From the IMG/VR virus record IMGVR_UViG_3300032282_006516, positions 1-64,000 of that record: a stretch of 64,000 nucleotides of DNA; one strand, given 5' to 3'. The notes beneath the pieces were generated by a model. It ran no database searches. It was not told the origin of the DNA and was given only the letters and a program-made list of their open reading frames with translations. The DNA comes from a virus. The position numbers were made by a program, and so were the translations under genes. Positions 27,292 to 34,110 of this stretch are shown here, piece by piece; positions within the stretch are counted from its first letter, which is position 1, and each line of letters opens with the position of its first letter.

Positions 27292-27340
27292 GCGGGCACT
27301 TTACCACGCCGATGTGCCCGAAGAAACGGAGGTCCATACG

Positions 27341-27373
27341 CCCTCTAAACAAGGCAAAAAAGCCAGAATAGTG
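27341..27373 (+). promoter_or_regulatory. Weak phage promoter motif
   Basis: CCAGAATAGTGATGG matches the downstream half of the shared element; the upstream CAA box is not clear (CTAAACAAGG at a shifted distance). Confidence 0.4.
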
Positions 27374-27733
27374 ATGGACAACATTCAGAACCCCGAAGTT
27401 GCCACGGGAGTTGGCAACATTTCCCTCCGAATGCAGAACGCCCTTGGTCAGTTCCGCAGGGCGACCGAAAAAGCCACCGAAGCACAGCAGGCACTTCTCA
27501 GCGGGGCGCAAGCCCTGCTGCTGGAGTACTCGCGACCGAGCGCGAGAGCGCTCGACGCGCTCGTGGTGATGATCGAAGTATCGGCCACCGTGGTAGAAGA
27601 GTACTCGGACAACATCCGAGACCTCGCAGCGGGTTTCGCGTCGGCCGCACAAACGACCAGAGTGGCGCGAGACGTCCGGGGGGCGTGGACGATGGAACAA
27701 GTCGCGCAGCTCGGCGCGCAGCTCGGCAAGTGA
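27374..27733 (+). CDS. Helical hypothetical protein
   Basis: 119 residues from ATG 27374 placed at the end of the promoter motif like its neighbours. Almost wholly alpha-helical, Ala-rich (ATEKATEAQQALLSGAQALLLEY, VVMIEVSATVVEEY). No ribosome binding site is obvious, so initiation may be leaderless or near-leaderless. Function unknown. Confidence 0.6.
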   Translation: MDNIQNPEVATGVGNISLRMQNALGQFRRATEKATEAQQALLSGAQALLLEYSRPSARALDALVVMIEVSATVVEEYSDNIRDLAAGFASAAQTTRVARDVRGAWTMEQVAQLGAQLGK

Positions 27734-27739
27734 CGAAAC

Positions 27740-27790
27740 GGGGGTCGTGCGGCATCCGCCGCGCGGCCCCCGGCGCACCTCTTTTCTTAG
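27740..27790 (+). terminator. Intrinsic terminator with CTTAGCC tail
   Basis: Imperfect GC-rich stem (GGGGGTCGTGCGG ... CCGCGCGGCCCCC, 27740-27771), then CTCTTTTCTTAGCC. Confidence 0.75.
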
Positions 27791-27807
27791 CCGTCGATAT
27801 GTGTGGG

Positions 27808-27841
27808 CAATAAACCCCCACAATGCGGAATAAGAATAGTG
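27808..27841 (+). promoter_or_regulatory. Phage promoter, clearest example
   Basis: CAATAAACCC, N9, GGAATAAGAATAGTG, ending one base before the ATG of the next gene. Transcripts would start within a few bases of the start codon. Confidence 0.7.
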
Positions 27842-27955
27842 ATGGAACTACACCTTTGGGGCGAAGCCTTGACCGAAGTGTTTGGTACGGCAATCGGAAC
27901 CTTTTCGCCGTTTTTGCTCGGAGCCCTCTGGGTCTGGGCAAGGGGCGAGAAGTGA
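27842..27955 (+). CDS. Tiny membrane protein
   Basis: 37 residues too short for most gene finders: MELHLWGEALTEVFGTAIG, then FSPFLLGALWVWA and RGEK. One hydrophobic helix ending with a basic tail. Supported by its own promoter and terminator tightly around it. The position of the promoter suggests a leaderless mRNA. Unknown function. Confidence 0.6.
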   Translation: MELHLWGEALTEVFGTAIGTFSPFLLGALWVWARGEK

Positions 27956-27961
27956 CGAGAA

Positions 27962-27998
27962 ACGGGCTCTCCCTTCGGGGATTGAGCCCGTTTTTCTA
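27962..27998 (+). terminator. Intrinsic terminator
   Basis: ACGGGCTC (27962-27969) pairs with GAGCCCGT (27984-27991), then TTTTTCTAGCC. Confidence 0.8.
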
Positions 27999-28014
27999 GC
28001 CCCTACCTCCCGCG

Positions 28015-28050
28015 CAATAAACCCGGTTTACCGGGAATAAGAAGAGTGGA
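28015..28050 (+). promoter_or_regulatory. Phage promoter motif
   Basis: CAATAAACCC, N9, GGAATAAGAAGAGTGGAGG. The CAATAAACCC box is identical to that at 27808. The spacer contains a CCCGGT/ACCGGG palindrome. Confidence 0.7.
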
Positions 28051-28059
28051 GGGAACACC

Positions 28060-28287
28060 ATGCTCGCAACCCTGGCAATGAAGGCCGCGACGTCGGTCAT
28101 TCACGGAGCCGAAAGCGTGTTGGGGAAGATTTCTACCGCCACCAGCCTGTGGGCCGGGGTGGACGAGGAGAAGAACCTCGTCTCTATAGACCTGCTCGTC
28201 AACGATGACGAGCTGGAGGAGATCCTCAAAGACCCCAAAATCGTGCGCGCCTGGAAGGCCGCACAAGCCGTAAAGGAAGTGTTGTGA
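28060..28287 (+). CDS. Small acidic protein
   Basis: 75 residues with a GGAGGGAAC ribosome binding site overlapping the promoter tail. Helical N-terminus (MKAATSVIHGAESVLGKIS), acidic core (NDDELEEILKDPKIVRAW). Unknown function; small acidic proteins in phage early regions are often host-takeover factors, but this is only a context guess. Confidence 0.6.
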   Translation: MLATLAMKAATSVIHGAESVLGKISTATSLWAGVDEEKNLVSIDLLVNDDELEEILKDPKIVRAWKAAQAVKEVL

Positions 28288-28328
28288 GCGAAGAAGAGGA
28301 GCTTCGGCTCCTGGGTTTGGAGCTTGTG

Positions 28329-28366
28329 CAAAAACGCACCGATTCCGGGAATAAGAACATTGAAGG
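28329..28366 (+). promoter_or_regulatory. Phage promoter motif
   Basis: CAAAAACGCA, N9, GGAATAAGAACATTGAAGG. It lies after a short AGGAGC-TTCG-GCTCCT hairpin that may end the previous gene. Confidence 0.65.
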
Positions 28367-28394
28367 GGCAGACCGCCCCCAGAAGGAGACCACC

Positions 28395-28637
28395 ATGAGC
28401 CACGACAGTGTCAACGTCAACAACAACAACAACAACAAGCACGCCACCCTGGACCAGAAGCTGGATTTCATCGCGGAGGACATCGCCGCCCTCCGGGCGG
28501 CGCTGGTGAAGGAAAAGAGGGCACTGACCCGAAACCAGAAGATCGCCGCGGCGGCGGCCGCGACCACCGTCGCGGTGGTCGCGGTCGCGACGGTGGTCTA
28601 CCACCGTCGCAAGGCGACGCCCCCCACCCAGGGGTGA
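28395..28637 (+). CDS. Small membrane-anchored protein with Asn run
   Basis: 80 residues from ATG 28395 (AAGGAG upstream). SVNVNNNNNNK is encoded by an AAC triplet run (slippage-prone). A coiled-coil-like helix (LDQKLDFIAEDIAALRAALVKEK) is followed by a transmembrane helix (IAAAAAATTVAVVAVATVVY) and a basic HRRK tail. The frame is open 37 codons upstream, but that part contains the promoter and hairpin, so the short start is preferred. Confidence 0.6.
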   Translation: MSHDSVNVNNNNNNKHATLDQKLDFIAEDIAALRAALVKEKRALTRNQKIAAAAAATTVAVVAVATVVYHRRKATPPTQG

Positions 28638-28642
28638 CTGGG

Positions 28643-28680
28643 TGAACGCGCGGCCCCTTCGGGGGTGACGCGCGTTCGTT
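28643..28680 (+). terminator. Intrinsic terminator
   Basis: GAACGCGC ... GCGCGTTC stem with an inner CCCC/GGGG pairing, followed by GTTAGCCCC, a variant of the common tail. Confidence 0.7.
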
Positions 28681-28697
28681 AGCCCCTCATACCGACT

Positions 28698-28982
28698 ATG
28701 TGGTTCGTCTACCTACTCTTCAGCAAAACTCTCAATCGCTACTACACGGGAATCACAACGAGACCCGAACAACGACTGCGCGCACACAACGGCAAAGGCG
28801 GCGCCAAAGCCACACGCGGAGGACGCCCCTGGTCAATGTGCGTTCTGTCGGCCCTCGACTCAAAAGGAGATGCGCTGCGAGAGGAGTACCGCCTCAAGCG
28901 GCTAAGTCATGCAGAGAAGGCACGTCTCTACGAAGCGAAGAAATCTCAAGATTTACGTGAACAACCACTTGCAGGCCGCTGA
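28698..28982 (+). CDS. GIY-YIG nuclease domain protein
   Basis: 94 residues, the whole being one YhbQ/UvrC-type GIY-YIG domain: VYLLF (4-8), YYTG (15-18), RPEQRLRAHN with the conserved Arg, GGAKATRGGRPW, and a C-terminal EEYRLKRL helix with the metal-binding Glu. Single-domain relatives occur in bacteria and phages, as free-standing homing endonucleases or repair enzymes; no DNA-binding extension is present to favour homing. Confidence 0.8.
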   Translation: MWFVYLLFSKTLNRYYTGITTRPEQRLRAHNGKGGAKATRGGRPWSMCVLSALDSKGDALREEYRLKRLSHAEKARLYEAKKSQDLREQPLAGR

Positions 28983-29018
28983 AGTAGCTTCTACAACTAC
29001 TTATGAAAGGAGGACGCC

Positions 29019-29261
29019 ATGACTGAGCCGATTCTGTTCACCAACACGATGTTTGAAACCGCCAACGAGGCGTTCCTCTTCTGCAAGGACGACTTGGAGA
29101 AGAAGGGGCACGTCTTCGCCGCAACACATCTTGAAAGCTGCGGACCTGTCTACAACGCCGTGACAGGGCGCTTGGCGCTCGATGCGCTGCACGCCGTGCA
29201 GCCCGTTTGCGCGTACGCCGACATCGCCATCAACGCGGTCGAACGCGCACTGCGGTTCTGA
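29019..29261 (+). CDS. Small hypothetical protein
   Basis: 80 residues with an AAAGGAGG ribosome binding site 6 bases before ATG. Mixed helical composition; CGPVYNAV near 42. No separate promoter of the shared type; likely read with the GIY-YIG gene. Confidence 0.6.
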   Translation: MTEPILFTNTMFETANEAFLFCKDDLEKKGHVFAATHLESCGPVYNAVTGRLALDALHAVQPVCAYADIAINAVERALRF

Positions 29262-29300
29262 CAAGTTCAGCTCCTAACGCGGGATAAGAGTCATGGGGAC
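29262..29300 (+). promoter_or_regulatory. Phage promoter inside an inverted repeat
   Basis: CAAGTTCAGC, N9, GGGATAAGAGTCATGGGG. Same CAA to GGNATAAG spacing as other elements. It lies between the two arms of the inverted repeat described next. Confidence 0.6.
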
Positions 29301-29328
29301 GCCCATGCGCTCTCCCAGTTAGGAGCTG
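29268..29328 (+). promoter_or_regulatory. RBS-sequestering inverted repeat (11 bp, perfect)
   Basis: CAGCTCCTAAC (29268-29278) is the exact complement of GTTAGGAGCTG (29318-29328). The second arm contains the AGGAG Shine-Dalgarno of the gene at 29330. In RNA coming from upstream the arms pair and hide AGGAG; RNA from the internal promoter lacks the first arm. A smaller CATGGG/CCCATG repeat lies in between. Confidence 0.65.
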
Positions 29329-29329
29329 T

Positions 29330-29848
29330 ATGTTTTTGTTCGAGATGTTTGACGAAGCGCGGCGCGGATTCTCCACGACCGACCTGCCCCCGCGGGTGTT
29401 CGTGGCCAAAGAGATTGGAAACCGGATCATCGAGGAACTGCACAAGAACCGAGAGACGCGGCTCGTGCGCGCTGAGGGCGCGATTGTGCGCGACGAACAG
29501 GGAGTGTGCGCGATTTTGAGTCCGCCAGTGTTCACGGTGGCCGAAAACATCGCGCTGATCTGGGTGCGCACGGCGCCCGAAATCGAAGGCGGAAAGATTC
29601 GCCTTACCGCAGCACTCAGAGAGAACAACGTCTGGCAGCCGTTGCGCCGAAGCGGCTGCGCGATGTTCCATGGGAACGAAAATGACGCGGAGGACGCACT
29701 CGTGATCGTACCCGCGCGTGGCACGTTCCGAATCGAGCGCCCCGCGCAAAGCGTGTCTCCCGAGCTATTCGTCCGATGGGACGGATGCGGGGGCCTGGAA
29801 ATCGGCGTACCCCGCCGGTACGCAAAACCCGAAGAAATTCGGGCATAA
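29330..29848 (+). CDS. Hypothetical protein under apparent time-controlled translation
   Basis: 172 residues, alpha/beta, no motif recognised (LPPRVFVAKEIGNRIIEEL, ENIALIWVRTAPEIEGGKI, RWDGCGGLEIGVP). Its ribosome binding site lies in the inverted repeat. Its stop codon overlaps the promoter of the next gene. Confidence 0.6.
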   Translation: MFLFEMFDEARRGFSTTDLPPRVFVAKEIGNRIIEELHKNRETRLVRAEGAIVRDEQGVCAILSPPVFTVAENIALIWVRTAPEIEGGKIRLTAALRENNVWQPLRRSGCAMFHGNENDAEDALVIVPARGTFRIERPAQSVSPELFVRWDGCGGLEIGVPRRYAKPEEIRA

Positions 29849-29856
29849 GAATAGTG
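29823..29856 (+). promoter_or_regulatory. Phage promoter motif
   Basis: CAAAACCCGA, N9, GGCATAAGAATAGTG right before ATG. A CCCGAA/TTCGGG palindrome fills the spacer. Confidence 0.65.
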
Positions 29857-30300
29857 ATGCGAAATACCGCAGCCCCCACGCGCACCGGGGGAGTCGTGCG
29901 CAACCTTGTCCGCGGATGCGGACACCTGGCCGTGCAGGGTTACACGGAGATCAACCGAAGGGTGGAAGAGCATCTTGACTTAACGTCAAAGATGTACCCC
30001 TTCTTTCAAGCGCACGTGGTCCCGCGCTGCCCAGAAGCGGCGCAGGATCTGCTGTGCGAGCTGTACGCGCGAGCTGAGGCCGCACGGCAGCCGGAGTTGC
30101 GGGACGCGGTGTACGCCGCGTACGACCGCGCGCTCCGAGGCGTGGTCGACTGCGCCCTCGGGCTCAAGTCGACGGAGGAGGTCCGTGCGCTCCTAGAGAG
30201 AGCGCGCGACCTCAACTTGCAGTGGACGGGGCTCTCGCGCGCTCTTGCGGAGATGCAGCTGACGGCTGCGCTCGGCGGGGCCGCTCCGGCGCAAGCCTGA
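29857..30300 (+). CDS. Helical hypothetical protein
   Basis: 147 residues from ATG 29857, at the end of the promoter motif as for its neighbours. Ala/Arg-rich helices (AAQDLLCELYARAEAARQPELRDAVYAAY). Possibly a leaderless transcript. Function unknown. Confidence 0.6.
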   Translation: MRNTAAPTRTGGVVRNLVRGCGHLAVQGYTEINRRVEEHLDLTSKMYPFFQAHVVPRCPEAAQDLLCELYARAEAARQPELRDAVYAAYDRALRGVVDCALGLKSTEEVRALLERARDLNLQWTGLSRALAEMQLTAALGGAAPAQA

Positions 30301-30320
30301 GCTAAGCGCACGCAAGAAAT

Positions 30321-30358
30321 CCGCTCCCTCCCACGCGGAGGTTGAGCGGTTTTTCTTA
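30321..30358 (+). terminator. Intrinsic terminator
   Basis: CCGCTCCCTCC pairs with GGAGGTTGAGCGG around CACGC, then TTTTTCTTAGCC. The TTA in the tail is also the stop codon of the convergent minus-strand gene. Confidence 0.8.
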
Positions 30359-30532
30359 GCCCTCGGTTGATACGCGCGTCTTGAAGAACAAGTACGTCTT
30401 CAGAATGGCGACCTCAGAACGGACAAGCGGGTCGTTCCCCTGCGTCTGAAACCACGCCTCAAAGCGCCGGATGTCTTTCTCGACAGCGCTCTCCAGCGAT
30501 TCCCCATTCAGCTCTGTGTCGACCTTCACCAT
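30356..30532 (-). CDS. Small conserved phage protein
   Basis: 58 residues: MVKVDTELNGESLE, then DIRRFEAWFQTQGNDPL and a VAILKTYLFFKTR helix. The pattern (ELNG...DIRRFE.WF...NDPL...E.AILKTYL) is one I recognise from many large phages as a protein of unknown function. It is the only minus-strand gene inside this plus-strand island. Confidence 0.7.
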   Translation of the reverse strand: MVKVDTELNGESLESAVEKDIRRFEAWFQTQGNDPLVRSEVAILKTYLFFKTRVSTEG

Positions 30533-30534
30533 GT

Positions 30535-30571
30535 CAAATCTCTTCTACAACAAGGGACAAGAAGAGTGAAG
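30535..30571 (+). promoter_or_regulatory. Phage promoter motif
   Basis: CAAATCTCTT, N10, GGACAAGAAGAGTGAAGG. Divergent from the small minus-strand gene starting 3 bases away. Confidence 0.6.
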
Positions 30572-30581
30572 GAGATACTCA

Positions 30582-30779
30582 ATGTACCCGATGCAGGTGT
30601 GGAGTCTCGTAGAGTTGGTCGACCTGCTCACGCAGGTCACGATGCAAGTAGCAATCGCGCAAAACACCGCCGTGGCGATCGACACGGCCAGAAAGGAAAT
30701 CGACATGATGGTGGCGTGCGTGCGCGCCACCCCGGTGCGGCAGCAGATCATCACGATTGTGGAAGGGGGTGATGCGTGA
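30582..30779 (+). CDS. Small helical protein
   Basis: 65 residues with GGAGAT upstream. Amphipathic throughout (LVELVDLLTQVTMQVAIAQNTAVAI). Translationally coupled to the next gene by GTGA. Unknown. Confidence 0.6.
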   Translation: MYPMQVWSLVELVDLLTQVTMQVAIAQNTAVAIDTARKEIDMMVACVRATPVRQQIITIVEGGDA

Positions 30780-31027
30780 AGCCCTGCGCGGCCTGCGGCA
30801 CGCAGGAGACGGCGCTCGTGCGCACAGACCACAAGGGGCTTCAGCCCTTCTGCGGTCCGTGCCGTGCGCGAGTCGCACGGAGGGTCGACCGGCAGTACCC
30901 CGAGCTGCCCATTGTGGGCGCGCGGGTGGCCGCAACGCGAGCGGCTTACACGGCCGAAGACTTCTGCGCGCACGAGCGCGCCGAGCGACGAGCGGGCAAC
31001 CGCTTCGTCGAGCCGGAAGGAAAATAA
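30776..31027 (+). CDS. Small zinc-ribbon protein
   Basis: 83 residues from GTG overlapping the previous stop. CAAC near residue 4 and CGPC near 27 form a four-Cys zinc site; the remainder is basic and helical. Could bind nucleic acid or RNA polymerase. Function not known. Confidence 0.65.
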   Translation: MKPCAACGTQETALVRTDHKGLQPFCGPCRARVARRVDRQYPELPIVGARVAATRAAYTAEDFCAHERAERRAGNRFVEPEGK

Positions 31028-31028
31028 G

Positions 31029-31072
31029 TCCTCCCTTTCGGGGGAGGCACGCGGCTTCGGCCGCGTTTCTTA
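31029..31072 (+). terminator. Tandem hairpin terminator
   Basis: CCTCCC/GGGAGG hairpin followed by CGCGGC-TTCG-GCCGCG and TTTCTTAGCC. Confidence 0.8.
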
Positions 31073-31080
31073 GCCTCTAG

Positions 31081-32106
31081 TTAGTGCCCCGTGCGAATAA
31101 AACGATTTAGAGACAAGGCTTTAGACGCAGCCTCCCGCCCGGCCCGGAGCTTATTCATCAGGCCGTTTTCGGCACCGACATTCTGGATTGCACTCGACGC
31201 TTCTTGAATGCTCGGCAGACCTTTTGGAAGATAAGGAACTACGTTGCCCCGGAGTTGAGCTAGGAGAGCATTCGTGCGCGCCTGCGGGCTCAGCTTCGCG
31301 ACGGACGAATCGAGCATCCGTTCAACAGCGCGTTGCTGCCGACCGCCGAGCGCGAGAGGGGCGTCAGCCGTGCCACCCGCACGACGAATGAGCTTTTGAA
31401 CCAGAGCATCGTCAGGGTGCGCCTGCCGCGCTCGACTCATGATACGGGCTGCTTCGGGATCACCTTGCACGCCCAACTGCTCACGCAGGATAGGCGCCAC
31501 TCCGGCGTGGCTGGCGTGAGGCCGCCACACATTACGTGCCATCTCTTCTGCCTCACCAAGCTCGTGCTGCCCTACCGCCTGGTTAATCGTCGCGTCCACC
31601 GGTTTCTTAGGGCCGAGCGCGGCATGCAAAAGTTTGTTACCGGTTTCATTGGGAATACTGGCTCCCATACTCGCGCCCAACAAACGTGCACGCCCCAGCG
31701 GGCCGCCTTCGCCCACGGTGCGCATGAGAGCGCCCGATTCTTCCGGTGCGTGCACGTGGTACTGGCCTAGACCACCATGCGTACCCGCCAGCATGCCCGG
31801 CATGATTTCCGTCGAACCTACCGCACCCGGTACGTAAGAACTCGCCGCTGCCATTTGCGCGGGGAGCTGGCGCTCTTTAAGAACACGAAGCGCCGCAACA
31901 GATTCCGGTGAGCGCGCTGCTGGCGCGGCCAGCTGTCCCCGTGTCATCTTGCGCGAGGCCGCGGAGAACGCCCCAGGCAGCTCTACGACGCCAGGAGAAA
32001 CATCACTGCGCGTGATGGCACCTTCCTGAATTGCGCGCTCGTACCGGGGAAGAGCGATCTTAACCAGCTCATCGGACATCGCCTGTAGTGCTGTAATCGG
32101 CAGCAT
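31081..32106 (-). CDS. Tagged virion-type protein
   Basis: 341 residues from ATG 32106. N-terminus ALQAMSDELVKIALP carries the shared tag (residues 10-18). The rest is helical and polar with no recognised domain. Isolated from the other tagged genes but probably delivered by the same route. Divergently transcribed from the GNAT gene. Confidence 0.65.
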   Translation of the reverse strand: MLPITALQAMSDELVKIALPRYERAIQEGAITRSDVSPGVVELPGAFSAASRKMTRGQLAAPAARSPESVAALRVLKERQLPAQMAAASSYVPGAVGSTEIMPGMLAGTHGGLGQYHVHAPEESGALMRTVGEGGPLGRARLLGASMGASIPNETGNKLLHAALGPKKPVDATINQAVGQHELGEAEEMARNVWRPHASHAGVAPILREQLGVQGDPEAARIMSRARQAHPDDALVQKLIRRAGGTADAPLALGGRQQRAVERMLDSSVAKLSPQARTNALLAQLRGNVVPYLPKGLPSIQEASSAIQNVGAENGLMNKLRAGREAASKALSLNRFIRTGH

Positions 32107-32166
32107 GCGCCCACAGTACCACGCCACTTCACTCGAAGAATAGATGCTGCCTTCGGCTACCCGGCT

Positions 32167-32631
32167 ATGCTGCACAATGTGATTCGTCCACTCGTCTCCG
32201 AAGACCTTCACGCGGTGCTCTGTTTAGAGCAGGCTCTTTTCGACAACGCGCTAAGTGAGACGGCGTTGCGACGAGAGCTAGACGCAGGGTGGGGGCTCGT
32301 TCTGTGTGAGAACGAGGTCGTTCTCGCTTACGCCCTTTTGCGCCCCGATGCGGAAGTGCTCGACCTGACGCGCCTTGCCGTAGCGCCCAACGCGCAGCGA
32401 CATGGGTACGGGCAGCAACTCCTGCGCTACATCCTAGACGAGCCAAAGCCGATTGTGCTGACCGTTCTCAAACACAACCGGCGGGCCTTGCAGTTGTACC
32501 TAAAGCACGGCTTTAGGATTGTCGGACACTTCAGCCCGGAGTGCGCCTGGGTACTACGCCGGGAGCCGGGGCCTTGGGACGGTCCATGGCCGAACTCGTG
32601 TAGTTCGCCCCGCACCCACCGCACTGCGTAA
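32167..32631 (+). CDS. GNAT-family N-acetyltransferase
   Basis: 154 residues. GNAT fold: VLCLEQALF, LCENEVVLAYALL, LDLTRLAVAPNAQRHGYGQQLL (acetyl-CoA binding motif A, R-x-x-G-x-G/A type) and VLKHNRRALQLYLKHGFRIV. Closest in pattern to RimI-like protein acetylases. Could modify a host or virion protein. Its 3' end overlaps the next minus-strand gene by about 100 bp, tail to tail. Confidence 0.8.
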   Translation: MLHNVIRPLVSEDLHAVLCLEQALFDNALSETALRRELDAGWGLVLCENEVVLAYALLRPDAEVLDLTRLAVAPNAQRHGYGQQLLRYILDEPKPIVLTVLKHNRRALQLYLKHGFRIVGHFSPECAWVLRREPGPWDGPWPNSCSSPRTHRTA

Positions 32632-32767
32632 CGGCCTGGCCGTTCGCAAGCGTCTGGGCCGTACAGACCATCTGGCACTTCGGGCACCGCGTCTGTCCAA
32701 TGCCGCCTTCAGGCATCTTCTGGATGACGTTTCCCTTCGTATCCCGAACGCTACGGATAATCTTCAC
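32531..32767 (-). CDS. Zinc-ribbon protein
   Basis: 78 residues: CPKC (28-31) and CGGC (49-52) with QMV and GANY around them, a typical treble-clef/ribbon. Flanks are Pro-rich. Overlaps the end of the convergent GNAT gene. Confidence 0.65.
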   Translation of the reverse strand: MKIIRSVRDTKGNVIQKMPEGGIGQTRCPKCQMVCTAQTLANGQAVTQCGGCGANYTSSAMDRPKAPAPGVVPRRTPG

Positions 32768-33162
32768 GCGTTTCCTCCGAAGATGATGGGGCTGTCCTCG
32801 TCCGCCGAAACGATAGAACTCGTCGACCCGTCCGCAGCCTCGGCATCCGCGAGTGCTTGAACGTATTGCCGAAGGTACTTCGTGAAGTCGATGTAACGGT
32901 TGTCCGCCGTGGTCTGCACGGGGTCATCCGGCGTGCGCACACCCTTCGTCACCAACGTATAGAGGTCCTGCGCGACACGGCGCAGGATAGCGTTCTCCGC
33001 CTCTAGCATCTGCATCCCGTCGCTGAAGACCTTGGTGTTCGTGTTGAACGCGTCTTCGAGCTGCAGGAGACGCTGCTCCAGCGCGGACAGAACCACGTGA
33101 ACGGGGGGCTTACCGCCGCCGGGGTTTGCGAGCTGGTTTTGGGGCGGGGGCTTGTTGCTCAT
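32764..33162 (-). CDS. Coiled-coil hypothetical protein
   Basis: 132 residues. Proline-rich start, then a heptad helix (LSALEQRLLQLEDAFNTNTKVF...MLEAENAILRRVAQDLYTLV). Overlaps the preceding gene by 53 bp in another frame and the next by four. Possibly structural. Confidence 0.6.
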   Translation of the reverse strand: MSNKPPPQNQLANPGGGKPPVHVVLSALEQRLLQLEDAFNTNTKVFSDGMQMLEAENAILRRVAQDLYTLVTKGVRTPDDPVQTTADNRYIDFTKYLRQYVQALADAEAADGSTSSIVSADEDSPIIFGGNA

Positions 33163-33451
33163 TTTTCTTAGGCTCAGGGGCAGGCGTGTCTTGGTCAGGG
33201 AACGGAAGGTCCGACACGCGGACCATCCGGAACTCGTTCATCTTCTGGCGCTCGACGTTCTCCCAGAGCTGGAGCTTCGTCAGGATGCGCAGAAGAACGT
33301 ACTGCGGGATTTCGCTCTCGAAACGCGGAACTTCCTCGCAGACCATCGTCTCCTTCGGCGGGGTGTCCGACTGAAGGAAGCGGTCGAGCAGGATACGCTG
33401 AATCGTTGCAACAGCGGAGCGCTCGTAAGCGTGGTCTTTGTACTCGCTCAT
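33110..33451 (-). CDS. Hypothetical protein with basic Pro-rich tail
   Basis: 113 residues. Winged-helix-like helical middle (VPRFESEIPQYVLLRILTKLQLWENV), tail PAPKPARKPRRR, which is likely to bind nucleic acid. The last 53 bp also encode the start of the next gene. Confidence 0.6.
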   Translation of the reverse strand: MSEYKDHAYERSAVATIQRILLDRFLQSDTPPKETMVCEEVPRFESEIPQYVLLRILTKLQLWENVERQKMNEFRMVRVSDLPFPDQDTPAPEPKKNEQQAPAPKPARKPRRR

Positions 33452-34107
33452 GCGGATAGCAGCGCGCGGAAGCGCCCCAAGAGGTCAGCGCCTGCCGACG
33501 TGTCCTTGATGATGTGCTTCAGTGGATAGATATACACGTCGCGGCGCGTTCGTGCACTAGCCAGCGTTTCACCCATCAGTTGGCGCGCTTGTTCTTGCTC
33601 CGCGGCACGGCGGATGTCCGCACGAGGCAGCTTCACATAGATGTCGGCGTTGTGGCCCATGCGGGCAAAGTACTTGTAGACCAAGCGCGCCCAGTCATCC
33701 GTCGTGAGGCGAGCAAAGACTTCACCATGCACTTGGTCACCTTTCCAGACCGCCTTGCAGTCCGGGCAGACCAAGAAGCCGTAGCCCTGCGATGCGTCCG
33801 GAATGAGGCCGTTGCAGTCGCTCTTGCCCAGGGCACGAGCAGGGCACTCGTACATCTTCGTGTCCCCGCCGCCGTGGAGCTTGTTGCCGCTTTCCCAGAG
33901 AGAAAGCGCACCCGCGTAAGGCACGCGACCACTACGACGGCTGGAGAACAGCAGCTCAATCTTGTACTTCGCCTTCTGCTGGTCCGCGAGGAGCTTGTCC
34001 ATCGCGGCCATGCGCTTGCGAAGAGTATCCTCTTCTTCCTCCGTGAGCTGCGGAGCCGCATCCAGCGAGTTGTCCTCGCCCCACTTCACTTCACCAATCA
34101 GGGGCAC
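33448..34107 (-). CDS. Hypothetical protein with a zinc site
   Basis: 219 residues. A helical first third (acidic EEEEDTLRKRMAAMDKLL), then CPARALGKSDC and CPDC as four Cys ligands near residues 87-120, and a basic helical end. Resembles a treble-clef inserted in a structural or chaperone protein. ATGA coupling to the next gene. Confidence 0.6.
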   Translation of the reverse strand: MPLIGEVKWGEDNSLDAAPQLTEEEEDTLRKRMAAMDKLLADQQKAKYKIELLFSSRRSGRVPYAGALSLWESGNKLHGGGDTKMYECPARALGKSDCNGLIPDASQGYGFLVCPDCKAVWKGDQVHGEVFARLTTDDWARLVYKYFARMGHNADIYVKLPRADIRRAAEQEQARQLMGETLASARTRRDVYIYPLKHIIKDTSAGADLLGRFRALLSA

Positions 34108-34110
34108 GTC

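Noticed and set aside
28395-28460. AAC triplet run as a possible repeat element
   Set aside because: Only a short Asn-codon run in one gene; a slippage-prone tract, not a repeat array.
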